Shown here: positions 33,988-45,469 of the stretch, piece after piece
How positions within the stretch are numbered: position 1 is the first letter of the stretch
Layout of the letters: the number at the start of each line of letters is the position of its first letter
Source: Streptococcus sp. sy004
Lineage (GTDB): Bacteria > Bacillota > Bacilli > Lactobacillales > Streptococcaceae
Assembly (NCBI RefSeq): GCF_007859205.1
Contig: NZ_VOHP01000001.1
Span: 372,001-436,000, forward strand
Reading direction: 5' to 3'
DNA: 64,000 nt
The notes under the pieces: model-generated
What the model was told of the DNA's origin: nothing
Databases searched by the model: none
What the model saw: only the letters and a program-made list of their open reading frames with translations
Made by a program: the position numbers and the translations under genes

Positions 33988-35233
33988 ATAAAGGGAATTT
34001 ATCAGTTAAGGTCTTAATTTCACGGCGAATTTCAAATAAGGTGTTTTCATTATCAGCTTCTTTCAAAGCCTTAATCATCAAATGGGCGATTGTCTGACTT
34101 TCTACAATCCCCATACCACGACTGGTAATGGCTGGAGTACCAATACGAATACCAGACGTTTTGAACGGTGATAAGGTTTCAAATGGAATACTATTTTTAT
34201 TTAAGGTAATATTAACACTTTCTAGAATGTGCTGAGCAATTTTTCCATTCTCCACTACTTTCGTCACATCAACCAAGAAAAGATGGTTGTCACTGCCACC
34301 AGAAATCAAACGAAAATCAGAGTCTTTTTCAAAAACTTGAGCCATGGCTTGACTATTGTCCAAAACAGCTTTCATATAGTCTTTGAATGCTGGATCCAAG
34401 GCTTCTTTGAAAGCTACTGCCTTAGCTGCAATGACATGCTCCAATGGCCCTCCCTGCAAACCTGGAAAAATGGCTGAATTGATTTTCTTAGCTAAGGTTT
34501 CATCATTGGTCAAAATCAAGCCACCACGAGGTCCACGCAGGGTCTTATGAGTAGTTGAAGTTACCACATCAGCATAAGAAACAGGATTTGGATGTAAACC
34601 AGCCGCAACTAAACCTGCGATATGAGCCATATCCACCATGAGTTTTGCCCCAACCTGATCTGCAATCTCACGGAATTTAGCAAAATCAATCGTACGAGAA
34701 TAGGCAGATGCTCCAGCCACAATCACTTTAGGTTGATGTGCTTTAGCCAAGGACAAGATTTCCTCATAGTCCAATTGTTCGGTCGTTTTATCAACACCAT
34801 AAGCAACAAAATGATAAGTCTTACCTGAAAAATTAACCTGAGAACCATGAGTTAAATGCCCCCCAGCTGATAAATCCATTCCCAAAACCGTATCACCTGG
34901 TTCAAGCAAAGCCATATAGGCTGCTGCATTGGCTTGACTACCCGAATGGGGCTGTACATTAGCAAAATTAGCACCAAAAAGTTCCTTGGCACGTTCGATA
35001 GCTAAATTTTCCACTACATCCACCACGTCTGTGCCACCATAATAACGTTTGGCAGGATAACCTTCTGCATATTTATTCGTCAATAGAGAACCCTGGGCTG
35101 CCATCACTGCCTTAGAGACCACATTTTCCGAGGCAATCAGCTCAATATTATCTTGTTGGCGAAGTCCTTCTTGATCAATAGCCTGCCAAAGTTCCGGATC
35201 AAAATCTCGGTAATTTTCCTTATCAAAAATCAT
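33980..35233 (-). CDS. glyA: Serine hydroxymethyltransferase
   Basis: 417 aa. PLP-binding Lys in [14 protein letters not shown]-type motif (seen as [14 protein letters not shown]), with [14 protein letters not shown] and [15 protein letters not shown] upstream. It converts serine and THF to glycine and methylene-THF, the main one-carbon entry used by fhs, trmFO and purine enzymes in this same window. ATG 35233 follows AGGAGAAAAAG. Confidence 0.98.
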   Translation of the reverse strand: MIFDKENYRDFDPELWQAIDQEGLRQQDNIELIASENVVSKAVMAAQGSLLTNKYAEGYPAKRYYGGTDVVDVVENLAIERAKELFGANFANVQPHSGSQANAAAYMALLEPGDTVLGMDLSAGGHLTHGSQVNFSGKTYHFVAYGVDKTTEQLDYEEILSLAKAHQPKVIVAGASAYSRTIDFAKFREIADQVGAKLMVDMAHIAGLVAAGLHPNPVSYADVVTSTTHKTLRGPRGGLILTNDETLAKKINSAIFPGLQGGPLEHVIAAKAVAFKEALDPAFKDYMKAVLDNSQAMAQVFEKDSDFRLISGGSDNHLFLVDVTKVVENGKIAQHILESVNITLNKNSIPFETLSPFKTSGIRIGTPAITSRGMGIVESQTIAHLMIKALKEADNENTLFEIRREIKTLTDKFPLYD

Positions 35234-35311
35234 CTTTTTCTCCTAAATTCTAAAAAATTGTCTATTTAGCTGTTCACTCTTGTAATCACAAATTAGATTG
35301 ATGACATAACC

Positions 35312-35932
35312 TTATAAACTATCTTCTTCAAAAACAAGTTCTGGTACTTTCTCAAGCAGTTGCTGCTTGGTAATACTGCCCTGTCTTAAAATACGAGCCT
35401 GTGGCCTAGACAAGTCTAAAATTGTCGAATCCACTCCCAAAATTGCAGCATCATCAGCTATACCAGTCACTTGATTAGAAAAATCCTTAATAATTTGTTC
35501 AAATACCCGACCACTGACTTGACCAGACAAATTCGCAGATGGCCCAATCAAAGGTTGTCCCACTTGTTGAATGATTTCTCGTGTGATTGGGTGACTAGGT
35601 AGTCGAAAACCAACCGTATCTAGTCCTGAGTTAATCCATGTTGGCACCGCATCGTTACTAAGTAAAATGAGCGTCAATGGACCAGGTAAAAAAGCCTGAT
35701 AGAGTTTTTTTAGGTAAGCAGGTTGGTTTTTAGAATAAGCTAAAATGTCCTCTAAGCTACTAACATTAAGGTTTAAGGCCTTATCTCTTGGTCGTTTTTT
35801 TAAACGGTACACATGATTGACTGCTGTTTCATTCATGGCATTGGCAAAAAGACCATAGACTGTCTCTGTTGGTAAAACAAGAGCGTCACCTCGTTTTAAC
35901 TTAGTCACCAGTTGTTCTAGTAATAAACTCAT
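35312..35932 (-). CDS. L-threonylcarbamoyladenylate synthase (Sua5/YciO/YrdC family)
   Basis: 206 aa from ATG 35932 (MSLLLEQLVTKLKRG). LVLPTETVYGLFANAMN, RLKKRPRDKALNLNV and GPSANLSGQVSG are the YrdC-domain signatures binding ATP and threonylcarbamate. It makes the precursor of t6A37 in ANN-decoding tRNAs. The short length lacks the Sua5 C-terminal domain, so it is YrdC type. It overlaps prmC by 32 bases; the ribosome site is weak, implying coupling. Confidence 0.9.
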   Translation of the reverse strand: MSLLLEQLVTKLKRGDALVLPTETVYGLFANAMNETAVNHVYRLKKRPRDKALNLNVSSLEDILAYSKNQPAYLKKLYQAFLPGPLTLILLSNDAVPTWINSGLDTVGFRLPSHPITREIIQQVGQPLIGPSANLSGQVSGRVFEQIIKDFSNQVTGIADDAAILGVDSTILDLSRPQARILRQGSITKQQLLEKVPELVFEEDSL

Positions 35933-36755
35933 GATCAACCACCACCATTCTATCTTGACCAAATTGATCCGTTAAGACTCTAATTCTATGATTGGGAAAA
36001 TATTTGGTAAACAAGTCTTTCACTGCCTGTCCTTGTTTGTAACCAATTTCTAGATAAATTTTACCTTTTGGTTTAAGGTAAGAAGCACTGATCTCAGCCA
36101 GACGACGATACAAGGCTAGTCCTTTCTCATCAGCAAAAAGTGCCAAATGCGGTTCAGAAGTCAGCACATTTAGCCCAACTTCTTCCTTATCTTCATAGGC
36201 AATATAAGGGGGATTAGAAACAATAATATCAAACTTACCTTCAATATTTGTCAGTAAATCAGACCGAACAAAAGTAAGTTCTAAGTTATTTTTTTGAGCA
36301 TTCGTTTGTGCCAGATCAAGAGCGTCTTGTGAAATATCACTAGCAGTCACCTGCCAATCAGCTCTAGTCTTAGCTAAACTCAAAGCAATAGCGCCACTGC
36401 CTGTTCCAACATCTAAAACGTCTAAAATAGCAGCAGAATTCTCAGCCAAAATTAAATCCACCAATTCTTCTGTTTCTGGCCGTGGAATCAAAACACGTTC
36501 ATCCACCATCAAGTCTAGCCCATAAAACTGACTTTTTCCTAAAATATATTGAGCTGGGTAGTGCCTATAAAGTTGTTCAAAAATTTCTTTTATGATAGAA
36601 GCATCTTCAAGTTCAACTTCTTGGGACAATTTAAGAACAAACTCAGTGTAAGACCAAGCTTTCATTTCTCTAAAAACAAAATTCAGAGCTTCTCTTTCTT
36701 CACCAACCAGCTCTAACTGATCACCATAATGATTTAGTAAGCTTGCATAATTCAT
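35901..36755 (-). CDS. prmC: Peptide chain release factor N5-glutamine methyltransferase
   Basis: 284 aa. The N-terminal helical domain ends with ILGKSQFYGL and PRPETEELVD; SAM motif I is VLDVGTGSGAIALSLA and the catalytic loop is SNPPYI. It methylates the GGQ glutamine of release factors RF1 and RF2, and lies directly downstream of prfA. Its start overlaps the prfA stop by one base. Confidence 0.96.
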   Translation of the reverse strand: MNYASLLNHYGDQLELVGEEREALNFVFREMKAWSYTEFVLKLSQEVELEDASIIKEIFEQLYRHYPAQYILGKSQFYGLDLMVDERVLIPRPETEELVDLILAENSAAILDVLDVGTGSGAIALSLAKTRADWQVTASDISQDALDLAQTNAQKNNLELTFVRSDLLTNIEGKFDIIVSNPPYIAYEDKEEVGLNVLTSEPHLALFADEKGLALYRRLAEISASYLKPKGKIYLEIGYKQGQAVKDLFTKYFPNHRIRVLTDQFGQDRMVVVDHEFITRTTGD

Positions 36756-37834
36756 TAGTTAGCTAATTTTTCCAATTTTTGAGTTTGATCATAAAGAACC
36801 AAGGCATCTACTACTTCATCCATCTTACCACCCAATATGGTATCTAATTTTTGTAACGTCAAACCAATACGATGGTCTGTCACACGGTTTTGTGGGAAGT
36901 TATAAGTTCGAATACGTTCTGAGCGATCACCTGTACCAATAGTTGACTTACGCTCGGCATCTTGTTCGTCTTGAGCAATCTGAGCGAAATGATCTGCAAC
37001 ACGAGCTCGGATAATCTTCATCGCCTTTTCACGATTTTTTTGCTGCGTTCGCTCTTCCTGCATTTCAACCTTGATATTAGTTGGCAAATGGACAATACGT
37101 ACTGCTGTTGCTACCTTGTTGACGTTCTGACCACCTGCACCAGAAGCATGGTAAATATCCACGCGAAGATCTTTAGGGTCAATATCATATTCAACTTCTT
37201 CTACTTCTGGCATCACTAAAACTGTCGCCGTTGATGTGTGGACACGTCCTTGACTTTCTGTTACAGGTACTCGCTGAACACGATGGGCACCTGATTCATA
37301 TTTGAGTTTTGAGTAAACAGACTGCCCTGATACCATAGCTACAACTTCTTTTAAGCCACCGACACCATTTGTTGATGCTTCCATGACTTCAAAACGCCAG
37401 CCTTGACTTTCAGCATACTTTTGATACATGGCTAAGAGATCACCAGCAAAAAGAGCCGCCTCATCACCACCTGCTGCCCCACGAATTTCCAAGATGATGT
37501 TTTTATCATCGTTAGGATCTTTTGGCAGTAGCAAGATTTTTAACTTTTCTTCATAATCTTCTTTTTCTGCTTTTGCTGTTTTCAATTCATCTTTGGCCAT
37601 TTCTTCCAATTCTGCATCGCCACCAGCATCTTTAATCATCTCTTCTGCATCAGCAATATTTTGAATCACTTGTTTATATTCACGATAAGCCGTTACCGTA
37701 TCACGAGTGTTAGCCTCTTCACGAGATAATTCCATAAATCGCTTAGTATCTGATACCACTTGAGGATCACTAAGCAACTCTCCCAACTCTTCATAACGGT
37801 CTTCTACTGCTTGTAATTGATCATAAATATTCAT
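36755..37834 (-). CDS. prfA: Peptide chain release factor 1
   Basis: 359 aa. The GGQ peptidyl-hydrolysis loop is in [18 protein letters not shown] (about residue 234); the stop-codon-reading region with [14 protein letters not shown] is the RF1 type. It terminates at UAA and UAG. It starts 18 bases after tdk and is followed by prmC, its modifying enzyme. Confidence 0.97.
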   Translation of the reverse strand: MNIYDQLQAVEDRYEELGELLSDPQVVSDTKRFMELSREEANTRDTVTAYREYKQVIQNIADAEEMIKDAGGDAELEEMAKDELKTAKAEKEDYEEKLKILLLPKDPNDDKNIILEIRGAAGGDEAALFAGDLLAMYQKYAESQGWRFEVMEASTNGVGGLKEVVAMVSGQSVYSKLKYESGAHRVQRVPVTESQGRVHTSTATVLVMPEVEEVEYDIDPKDLRVDIYHASGAGGQNVNKVATAVRIVHLPTNIKVEMQEERTQQKNREKAMKIIRARVADHFAQIAQDEQDAERKSTIGTGDRSERIRTYNFPQNRVTDHRIGLTLQKLDTILGGKMDEVVDALVLYDQTQKLEKLAN

Positions 37835-37852
37835 CCGTTTCTCCTTTGTAAT

Positions 37853-38431
37853 TTAAATAGTTAATGGTTCTGGATTAAAATAATGTTTGCGGCAAACAGA
37901 TGTGTAACTTTCATTACCGCCAATTTGAATTTGATTACCAACATAGACTGGTTTGCCATCTTCAGTACGTAAGACCATCGTCGCTTTTTTACTGCAAAAA
38001 TGGCAAATGGTTTTTATTTCTTCAATTTTGTCTGACAACAATAACAACTGTTCTGACCCTTCAAATAAACGGTTTTGAAAATCATTTTTCAAACCAAAAG
38101 CCATAACTGGTACACCTAACTCATCTACCACACGAGCTAGTTGATAAACATGATGTTTGCCTAAAAATTGAGCCTCATCAATCAAGACACAATAAGGCTT
38201 GATTGCTAAATTTTCAATATAACTATAAATATCAGTATCATCAGCAATCGGCAGGGCCTCACGACGCATACCAATCCGACTGGAAACAATTCCAAAATCA
38301 TCTCGTGTATCCAAACTACTCGTCATAATAACAACAGGTTTGCCTTGTTCTTCATAATTATGAGCCACCTTCAAAATCTCAATGGTCTTACCTGAATTCA
38401 TGGTTCCATATTTGTAATATAGCTGTGCCAT
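37853..38431 (-). CDS. tdk: Thymidine kinase
   Basis: 192 aa from ATG 38431 (MAQLYYKYG); two further codons upstream form an alternative start. P-loop GTMNSGKT (residues 9-16), catalytic DEAQFL, and a structural zinc site CHFC...CRKHY near the C-terminus. Type II thymidine kinase for dTMP salvage. First gene of the run through prfA, prmC and sua5. Confidence 0.95.
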   Translation of the reverse strand: MAQLYYKYGTMNSGKTIEILKVAHNYEEQGKPVVIMTSSLDTRDDFGIVSSRIGMRREALPIADDTDIYSYIENLAIKPYCVLIDEAQFLGKHHVYQLARVVDELGVPVMAFGLKNDFQNRLFEGSEQLLLLSDKIEEIKTICHFCSKKATMVLRTEDGKPVYVGNQIQIGGNESYTSVCRKHYFNPEPLTI

Positions 38432-38558
38432 TTTCATTCCTATTCTAAAACATAGTTCCTTTTATTTTATCATATTTTCTGCTTTTTGGGATAAGTCAGC
38501 AAGGATAAAATAAAAAAATGCTTATCACAGAAATTCATTTTATGATACACTAAAATGT

Positions 38559-39506
38559 ATGACACTCGCTAAAACTCGTTTATCTCTTATGGGAACACAA
38601 ATTGACTTAATGATTACTGATAAATATAGTGATGAATTACTGAAAGAAACTTGCCGACAATTACATTACTATGCCCAACGGTTTAGTCCTTATGATAAGC
38701 ATTCTGAGCTAACAACAATTCATAATAAAGCCTATCAGAGCCCACTTACTATCGCTCCTGACTTGTTTGACTTGATTACTATTGGAAAGCAACACAGTCT
38801 GGCACCCCAGAGCCAGTTAAATATCGCCATCGGTCCCTTGGTCAATGCTTGGCGGATTGGTTTTTCAGATGCCCATCTCCCAACTCATGACAGTATTAAA
38901 AAAGCACTACTTAATAGCCAAGCCAGTGATATATTGCTTGATTCAAACACCTCAACTATCTCTTTGAACCGTCCTAATATGTCTTTAGATTTAGGAGCTA
39001 TTGCCAAGGGATACATTGCTGATCAATTGATGGCATTTTTAAAAAAAGAACAAGTCACTTCTGCCATGCTTAATTTGGGTGGTAATGTTTTGGCTCACGG
39101 ACCTAATCCCAATCACCCTAGTGGATTTTGGTTCATTGGCATACAAGACCCCAAGGCAGATCGTGGTCAACATTTATTGACCCTACCTATAAAAAATCTA
39201 TCTATCGTCACATCTGGTATTTATGAAAGACAATTTCAGGTTGAGGGAAAACTATATCACCATCTCTTAGATAGGCAGACAGGTTTTCCCATTGACAGTG
39301 ACATGGCAAGCCTAACCATTATTAGTCCTCAATCATTTGAAGCAGATATTTGGAGTACGCGTTTATTTGGTTTACCTATTGCTACGGCACTGAATCTTAT
39401 CAATCAACACCTACAGTTAGAAGGCATTATCATTGATAAAGACAATCAACTGTATCTTTCAAATCGCCTAAAATCTTATCAAAAAAGTTCTAGACCAAGC
39501 GTCTAG
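38559..39506 (+). CDS. apbE: FAD:protein FMN transferase (ApbE family)
   Basis: 315 aa. Hallmarks: MGTQIDLMI near the N-terminus, SLDLGAIAKGYIADQ, LNLGGNVLAHG and a TSGIYERQFQ strand, plus a C-terminal AxIWSTRLF-type metal-site segment. It transfers FMN from FAD to Thr in target proteins (flavinylated reductases, some extracytosolic). No signal peptide or lipobox is seen here, so it is probably cytoplasmic. ATG 38559 has no Shine-Dalgarno and a TACACT -10-like element lies just 8 bases before, suggesting a leaderless message. The stop codon is within its terminator hairpin. Confidence 0.88.
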   Translation: MTLAKTRLSLMGTQIDLMITDKYSDELLKETCRQLHYYAQRFSPYDKHSELTTIHNKAYQSPLTIAPDLFDLITIGKQHSLAPQSQLNIAIGPLVNAWRIGFSDAHLPTHDSIKKALLNSQASDILLDSNTSTISLNRPNMSLDLGAIAKGYIADQLMAFLKKEQVTSAMLNLGGNVLAHGPNPNHPSGFWFIGIQDPKADRGQHLLTLPIKNLSIVTSGIYERQFQVEGKLYHHLLDRQTGFPIDSDMASLTIISPQSFEADIWSTRLFGLPIATALNLINQHLQLEGIIIDKDNQLYLSNRLKSYQKSSRPSV

Positions 39507-39515
39507 AACTTTTTT
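39481..39515. terminator. Bidirectional terminator between apbE and the DUF1002 gene
   Basis: AAAAAAGTTCTAGAC (39481-39495), loop CAAGC, GTCTAGAACTTTTTT (39501-39515). The apbE stop TAG (39504-39506) is in the 3' arm. Confidence 0.88.
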
Positions 39516-39516
39516 A

Positions 39517-40479
39517 TTAGTTGATTAAGTTTCTGAAAAAGGCAATGATTTGTTGCCAAATATTAGCCAAGAAATTTTTACTTTCTTCAATACTAGCATT
39601 GGCATCAAAATTCAAATTCACCTGGTCAAACAGCGAGCCTGCCTCAGCCACAATACTATCTTTCAAAGATGATAAGGTTGATTTGAAAGCTGCATCTGTA
39701 ATCACGCCACTTTTTGATAGATTAAGTGCAAAATTGACAATTAAAGTAATTTGACTACTGGTCATACTTGTATTCAAGCCATAATTAGTTAAAGTATTGT
39801 TAACAATCTCTTCAATATCTTGTTTGGTTAAACTAGAACCACCATCTGCAACAGCCTGCTTAATATCTGTCAAAGCCACATTTAATTTATCAGCATCGAA
39901 ATTCTCTTTATCTTGATTTTCAGCAGCAATATTAGCCAAAGTACTCAATTCTTCTTGAGCCAGTTCTTTATTTTCTGTCGCAATTTCAGCACCATTTTGC
40001 TCCAAAGAATAATAAATACCCGCTAAAGCACTTTCTCCCGTTACGGCTATAGGAGAAGCCACTGTAATTTCTGCCTTTTCAATCCCCAAAGTAACAGCTG
40101 CATTACGATACATGTTTTCTGTTACCTTGGTAATATTTTCTGGTGTCACGATATTGACTTTCAGTGTGCCTGATGAACCTAATTTTTGAATTTTCACCGA
40201 AGAATACAACTGCAAACTTGGATCATCAGCAACATTCATGATTTGAGCAAAAGCACTGGTTGTCATGGTTTTAAGTTGCTGGTCTTGACTATTGTAACCC
40301 AACAAATTCAGCGTTGTCGCCTTTTGTTCTTCAGTTAAAGAATACCCCAAGACATAGTCAGGTTGCACATAAGTTTCATCAATAACCGTTTGGACTTGAC
40401 TATTTGCTTGAACATTACTGGTTGCCATGCTAGTTGTAAAAATCACTGCACTAGCCATCAAAATTTTATGCCATTTCAT
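39517..40479 (-). CDS. Secreted DUF1002 protein
   Basis: 320 aa from the second Met (40479). A classical signal peptide (MKWHKILMASAVIFTTSMAT...VQA) should be cleaved near residue 25. The rest matches DUF1002 proteins: YVLGYSLTEEQKATTLNLLGY, VKIQKLGSSGTLKVNIVTPENITKVTENMYRNAAVTLGI and ALAGIYYSLE. Common in streptococci and clostridia and uncharacterised. It is secreted and soluble, without LPXTG or lipobox. ATG is preceded by TAAGGAGAATAATG. Confidence 0.82.
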   Translation of the reverse strand: MKWHKILMASAVIFTTSMATSNVQANSQVQTVIDETYVQPDYVLGYSLTEEQKATTLNLLGYNSQDQQLKTMTTSAFAQIMNVADDPSLQLYSSVKIQKLGSSGTLKVNIVTPENITKVTENMYRNAAVTLGIEKAEITVASPIAVTGESALAGIYYSLEQNGAEIATENKELAQEELSTLANIAAENQDKENFDADKLNVALTDIKQAVADGGSSLTKQDIEEIVNNTLTNYGLNTSMTSSQITLIVNFALNLSKSGVITDAAFKSTLSSLKDSIVAEAGSLFDQVNLNFDANASIEESKNFLANIWQQIIAFFRNLIN

Positions 40480-40546
40480 CATTATTCTCCTTAATCTTTC
40501 TAAATAACACTACAATAACACAATAAACTTATCTTTTTCTTAATAA

Positions 40547-40948
40547 TCACTCATGTAATTCTAGAGGTAAGCCATCTGGATCAAAGAAAAAGGTTAATTT
40601 TTCATTAGTATAATCATCATAGCGAACTGGTTCAACAAAAATGCCCATGGCTTCCAGCTCTCTCTTGGTTTGCTCGACATCTACCACCTTAAAGCAAAGA
40701 TGCCTTAACCCCGCAGCTTCTGGATAGCCTAATCTCTTTGGTGGAGATTGATAAGAGGGATCTGATAGCTTATTACCAAAAATTTCCAACTCAATCATCC
40801 CACATTTCAAATCAAGTTTATAGTCTTGCTTATGAGGACGATGATTTTCTCGAATAATCTCAAATCCCAACTTATTCACATAAAAATCTCGTGACTTGTC
40901 ATAGTCAGAAACAATGATCGCCACATGATGAATTACATCTAATTTCAT
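40547..40948 (-). CDS. VOC-family (glyoxalase/bleomycin-resistance fold) protein
   Basis: 133 aa from ATG 40948, which follows GGAGAATAAGA; the longer frame has no ribosome site. A metal-binding pattern typical of VOC proteins: HHVAIIVSDYDKSRDFYVNKLGF at the start, HLCFKVVDVEQ in the middle and LPLELHE at the end. Often annotated as a lactoylglutathione lyase-like enzyme in streptococci. The real substrate is unknown. Confidence 0.8.
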   Translation of the reverse strand: MKLDVIHHVAIIVSDYDKSRDFYVNKLGFEIIRENHRPHKQDYKLDLKCGMIELEIFGNKLSDPSYQSPPKRLGYPEAAGLRHLCFKVVDVEQTKRELEAMGIFVEPVRYDDYTNEKLTFFFDPDGLPLELHE

Positions 40949-40990
40949 TCTTATTCTCCAACTTTTCTTTATTATATCATAAGTCAAAAT

Positions 40991-41016
40991 AAAAGACTGG
41001 ATTTATCCAGTCTTTT
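40991..41016 (-). terminator. Terminator of gyrA-srtA
   Basis: AAAAGACTGGAT (40991-41002), loop TT, ATCCAGTCTTTT (41005-41016), just past the srtA stop on the minus strand. Confidence 0.85.
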
Positions 41017-41023
41017 ATTGATT

Positions 41024-41761
41024 TTACAAACTAATCTGATTGTAAGATTTTGTAAAGGAATCCTGAACATCTTGAGAAGCTTGACTAAAATCAACTTCTC
41101 CTTCATAAGTGGCATGAACAATGATCCGTCCAGTTGCTTCAGGATTTGAGCAAGTAACCAAGGTTAAATTTTTAACACCTGGTGTATCATCAATAACTTC
41201 AACATGCTCTGGTGTCACTTCTGTAATATCTGAAATCACATAAGTATAAATCTTATCCTTGTCCGTTAGATAGATTTTCATGCCTAATTTTGCACGCTCA
41301 AGTGGTGAAAAGAGCATCTCAGAAGCCCCTGTCAATCCAAAGACATTATGACTAGCCAAGGCATAGTTATTTTCTGCGCCCATAACCTGCTCTTCTTTCA
41401 TGGTACCAGCTCCATAAGTCAGAGCAGTATTGTCTAAGCCCTTAAAAATTGGCAAGTTAATATTCAATTCTGGGATAGAAATACCACCAATAACTGGTAA
41501 TTCTTGAGCCTCCATTTGAGCAGCCAGTACAGATTCGGTACTAATAGATTTTACTGTTGAAAAATCAAAGTTACCTTCTGATTGTTTATTTTCTTCAATT
41601 TTTTCCTTAGTTACCTTAGAAACTTGATATTTATTGGTATTGACTGCGATTAAGCTATTACGGATGGATTTGTTAAAGACCAGAGCCAATCCAACAATTA
41701 GCATCAGGCTCAATAGTAATGGACGCAGCCATTTACTAATTTTTCTTGATTTCTTTGCCAT
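41024..41761 (-). CDS. srtA: Sortase A (class A)
   Basis: 245 aa. An N-terminal membrane anchor (residues 12-30) leaves the beta-barrel outside. Catalytic triad: His138 (YALASHNVFG), Cys204 (LTLVTCSNP) and Arg212 (ATGRIIV). It attaches LPXTG proteins to the cell wall. Nine bases downstream of gyrA, the conserved streptococcal gyrA-srtA operon, which gives housekeeping-level expression. Confidence 0.97.
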   Translation of the reverse strand: MAKKSRKISKWLRPLLLSLMLIVGLALVFNKSIRNSLIAVNTNKYQVSKVTKEKIEENKQSEGNFDFSTVKSISTESVLAAQMEAQELPVIGGISIPELNINLPIFKGLDNTALTYGAGTMKEEQVMGAENNYALASHNVFGLTGASEMLFSPLERAKLGMKIYLTDKDKIYTYVISDITEVTPEHVEVIDDTPGVKNLTLVTCSNPEATGRIIVHATYEGEVDFSQASQDVQDSFTKSYNQISL

Positions 41762-41769
41762 ATTTTCCT

Positions 41770-44217
41770 CTATTCTTCACTTATTTCTACGGTTTCTTCT
41801 GCCTCAACCAAGGTAAAAGTGACAATTTTGGCTGTTTGATCCAACCGCATAACCTTGACGCCTTGCGTTGAACGACCTGTTTGAGAGATATTTTGAACAT
41901 TGGTTCTGATTATCACACCAGTCGTTGTCATGACCATAACATCTTCATTCCCTGTAATCGTGACAAGACCTGCCAAATGACCATTGCGTTCGGTAATGTT
42001 AACAGTTTTAATTCCTTTACCGCCACGGCCTTTAGTTGGATATTCACTAGCTGATGTTCGTTTACCAAAACCATTTTCTGTAATAATCAACACTTCTTGG
42101 CTGTCGTTAATACGAGCGGCACCGACAACACAATCATCTTCTCTCAGACTAAGACCCTTGACCCCAGCAGCACCACGTCCCATACTTCTTACTTTTGTTT
42201 CATCAAAACGGACAGAATAACCAAATTTAGTCCCAATAATAACATTATCTTGGCCTTCTGTCAACAAAACGTTAATCAGTTCATCGTTCTCTTTCAAATT
42301 CAAGGCAATCAAACCATTTTGACGAATATTACTAAAAGCTGATAAGCTTGAGCGTTTCACAAGACCTTGTTTGGTCGTGAAGAAAAGAAACTTATTCGCA
42401 AAATCATCACTCTTCAAATTCATAATCGTTTGGATGGTTTCATTCTCCTCTAGTTTGAGCAGATTAACCACTGGAAGCCCCTTGGCAGTGCGACCATATT
42501 CAGGGATTTCATAGCCTTTCAGACGGTAGACACGTCCTTTATTTGTGAAAAAGAGCATAACGTCATGGGTACTGGTTGAGATTAAATCACGAACAAAATC
42601 ATCATCATTCACTCCTGTTCCTTGAACACCACGTCCCCCACGTTTCTGACTACGGAACTCATCTTGTGGTAAACGCTTGATATAGCCCTTATTAGACAAG
42701 GTAATCAAAACATCTGTTTCTTCAATTAAGTCCTCATCCTCAATTGATAGAACTTCACCCACCATCAATTCTGTACGACGTTCATCGGCATACTTACGTT
42801 TGATTTCTTCAAGTTCTTCTTTGATAATGGCAATAACACGTTCTGGCTTAGCTAAAATATCAGCTAAATCAGCAATTAAGGCTAATAAATCCTGATATTC
42901 TGATTGAATTTTATCTCGTTCCAAGCCAGTCAAACGACGCAAACGCATGTCTAAAATGGCTTGACTTTGACGTTCCGATAAATTAAATCGCTTAATTAAC
43001 TGAGCTTGAGCTAGGGCGTCAGTTTCACTATTTCGGATAATTGTAATCACTTCATCCAAATGATCTAAAGCAATCAACAAACCTTCTAAAATATGTGCTC
43101 GTTGCTCTGCCTTGGTCTTATCAAATTGTGTTCGACGTGTAATAACCTCTTTTTGATGGGCAATATAATTATCTAAAATTTGACGCAAGGAAAGAATTTT
43201 AGGAATACCATGTTCAATGGCCAGCATATTGAAACCAAAGTTTGTTTGCAGGCTGGTTAACTTGAAAAGGTTATTTAAGATAACACTCGCTGACGCATCA
43301 CGTCGGACTTCAATCACTAAACGAACACCTTCACGATTAGATTCGTCACGAACTGCCGTAATTCCCTCAATACGTTTTTCTTGAGCTAAGCGAACAATAT
43401 GCTCATGAACTTTATCCTTGTTGACTATGTAAGGAAACTCTGTCACGACAATCCGTTCACGACCATTGGACATCTCTTCAATCTCTGTCTTAGCTCGTAA
43501 AACAATAGACCCCTTACCTGTTTCATAAGCCTTATGAATGCCTGACTTACCCATAACCAAAGCGCCAGTCGGAAAATCAGGACCAGGTAAAACCGTCATC
43601 AAATCCCGGGTTGTTGACTCTGGCTTATCCAACACCATTTTGACCGCTTCGATCGTTTCTCCTAAGTTGTGTGGTGGGATATTGGTTGCCATACCAACTG
43701 CAATTCCTGTTGCCCCATTAACCAAAAGATTAGGGAAACGAGCAGGTAAAACTAAGGGTTCTCGCTCGCTACCATCATAGTTATCTGCAAAGTCAACCGT
43801 ATTTTTGGTAATGTCACGCAGCATTTCTAAAGCAATTTTGCTCATTCTTGCCTCAGTATAACGCTGAGCCGCTGGACGATCACCATCCATTGAACCAAAA
43901 TTTCCATGACCATCAACCAGCATATGTCGGTAATTCCACCACTGAGCCATACGAACCATGGCTTCATAAATAGACGAATCACCATGAGGATGGTATTTAC
44001 CCATGACATCACCTGTAATACGAGCCGATTTCTTATGAGGCTTATCTGGTGTCACCCCTAGTTCATTCATCCCATATAGAATTCGACGATGAACGGGCTT
44101 AAGGCCATCACGAACATCAGGCAAGGCACGAGCCACAATTACACTCATGGCATAGTCAATAAAACTTGTTTTCATTTCACTTGTTAAATTGACATTTACT
44201 AAATTTTTATCTTGCAT
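41770..44217 (-). CDS. gyrA: DNA gyrase subunit A
   Basis: 815 aa. Catalytic Tyr in [11 protein letters not shown] (about 120) and the quinolone-resistance region [20 protein letters not shown]. Ser81 and Glu85 are the wild-type residues in streptococcal numbering. Six C-terminal beta-pinwheel blades start after about residue 500 and include the GyrA box [10 protein letters not shown] that lets gyrase wrap DNA and introduce negative supercoils. Divergent from ldh. Confidence 0.98.
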   Translation of the reverse strand: MQDKNLVNVNLTSEMKTSFIDYAMSVIVARALPDVRDGLKPVHRRILYGMNELGVTPDKPHKKSARITGDVMGKYHPHGDSSIYEAMVRMAQWWNYRHMLVDGHGNFGSMDGDRPAAQRYTEARMSKIALEMLRDITKNTVDFADNYDGSEREPLVLPARFPNLLVNGATGIAVGMATNIPPHNLGETIEAVKMVLDKPESTTRDLMTVLPGPDFPTGALVMGKSGIHKAYETGKGSIVLRAKTEIEEMSNGRERIVVTEFPYIVNKDKVHEHIVRLAQEKRIEGITAVRDESNREGVRLVIEVRRDASASVILNNLFKLTSLQTNFGFNMLAIEHGIPKILSLRQILDNYIAHQKEVITRRTQFDKTKAEQRAHILEGLLIALDHLDEVITIIRNSETDALAQAQLIKRFNLSERQSQAILDMRLRRLTGLERDKIQSEYQDLLALIADLADILAKPERVIAIIKEELEEIKRKYADERRTELMVGEVLSIEDEDLIEETDVLITLSNKGYIKRLPQDEFRSQKRGGRGVQGTGVNDDDFVRDLISTSTHDVMLFFTNKGRVYRLKGYEIPEYGRTAKGLPVVNLLKLEENETIQTIMNLKSDDFANKFLFFTTKQGLVKRSSLSAFSNIRQNGLIALNLKENDELINVLLTEGQDNVIIGTKFGYSVRFDETKVRSMGRGAAGVKGLSLREDDCVVGAARINDSQEVLIITENGFGKRTSASEYPTKGRGGKGIKTVNITERNGHLAGLVTITGNEDVMVMTTTGVIIRTNVQNISQTGRSTQGVKVMRLDQTAKIVTFTLVEAEETVEISEE

Positions 44218-44282
44218 TTTCTGCCTCTTTTCTCACGAAACTCACCTTCTTATTATACCATAAAAAGCTAAAACCCTCGGTC

Positions 44283-44296
44283 TGTAAGCGTTCTCA
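44283..44296 (+). promoter_or_regulatory. Perfect cre (CcpA) site upstream of ldh
   Basis: TGTAAGCGTTCTCA matches the cre consensus TGWAANCGNTNWCA at every defined position. It lies about 60 bases before the predicted ldh start site and upstream of its -35, the activating arrangement. It is also 66 bases upstream of gyrA on the other strand. Confidence 0.75.
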
Positions 44297-44318
44297 TCGA
44301 GGATTTTTCATTTTCTTA

Positions 44319-44347
44319 ATGACATTTTTCACAAAAAGTGATAGAAT
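44319..44347 (+). promoter_or_regulatory. ldh promoter
   Basis: ATGACA (44319-44324), 17-bp spacer, TAGAAT (44342-44347); a 45-nt leader carries GGGAGATG before the ATG. Confidence 0.65.
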
Positions 44348-44394
44348 AAGGTTCGTATGGAGAAATCCAATAAAATATAAAGGGAGATGTTTAG

Positions 44395-45378
<984 letters not shown>

Positions 45379-45384
45379 TTTAAT

Positions 45385-45417
45385 AAAAAACATCCTTAAT
45401 AATTAAGGATGTTTTTT
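45385..45417 (+). terminator. Terminator of ldh
   Basis: AAAAACATCCTTAA and TTAAGGATGTTTTTT arms (45386-45417) form a long stem with a short loop. Confidence 0.88.
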
Positions 45418-45438
45418 ATTAGTCATTAAACCAGAAAA

Positions 45439-45462
45439 AATCTCAGCTCTTTGGCTGAGATT
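45439..45462 (-). terminator. Terminator of nox
   Basis: AATCTCAGC (45439-45447) and GCTGAGATT (45454-45462); the minus-strand transcript continues into TTTTTTC. Confidence 0.75.
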
Positions 45463-45469
45463 GATTAAA

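Noticed and set aside
43960-43990. Quinolone-resistance change in gyrA
   Set aside because: Ser81 and Glu85 are the wild-type residues, so no resistance substitution is seen at these positions.
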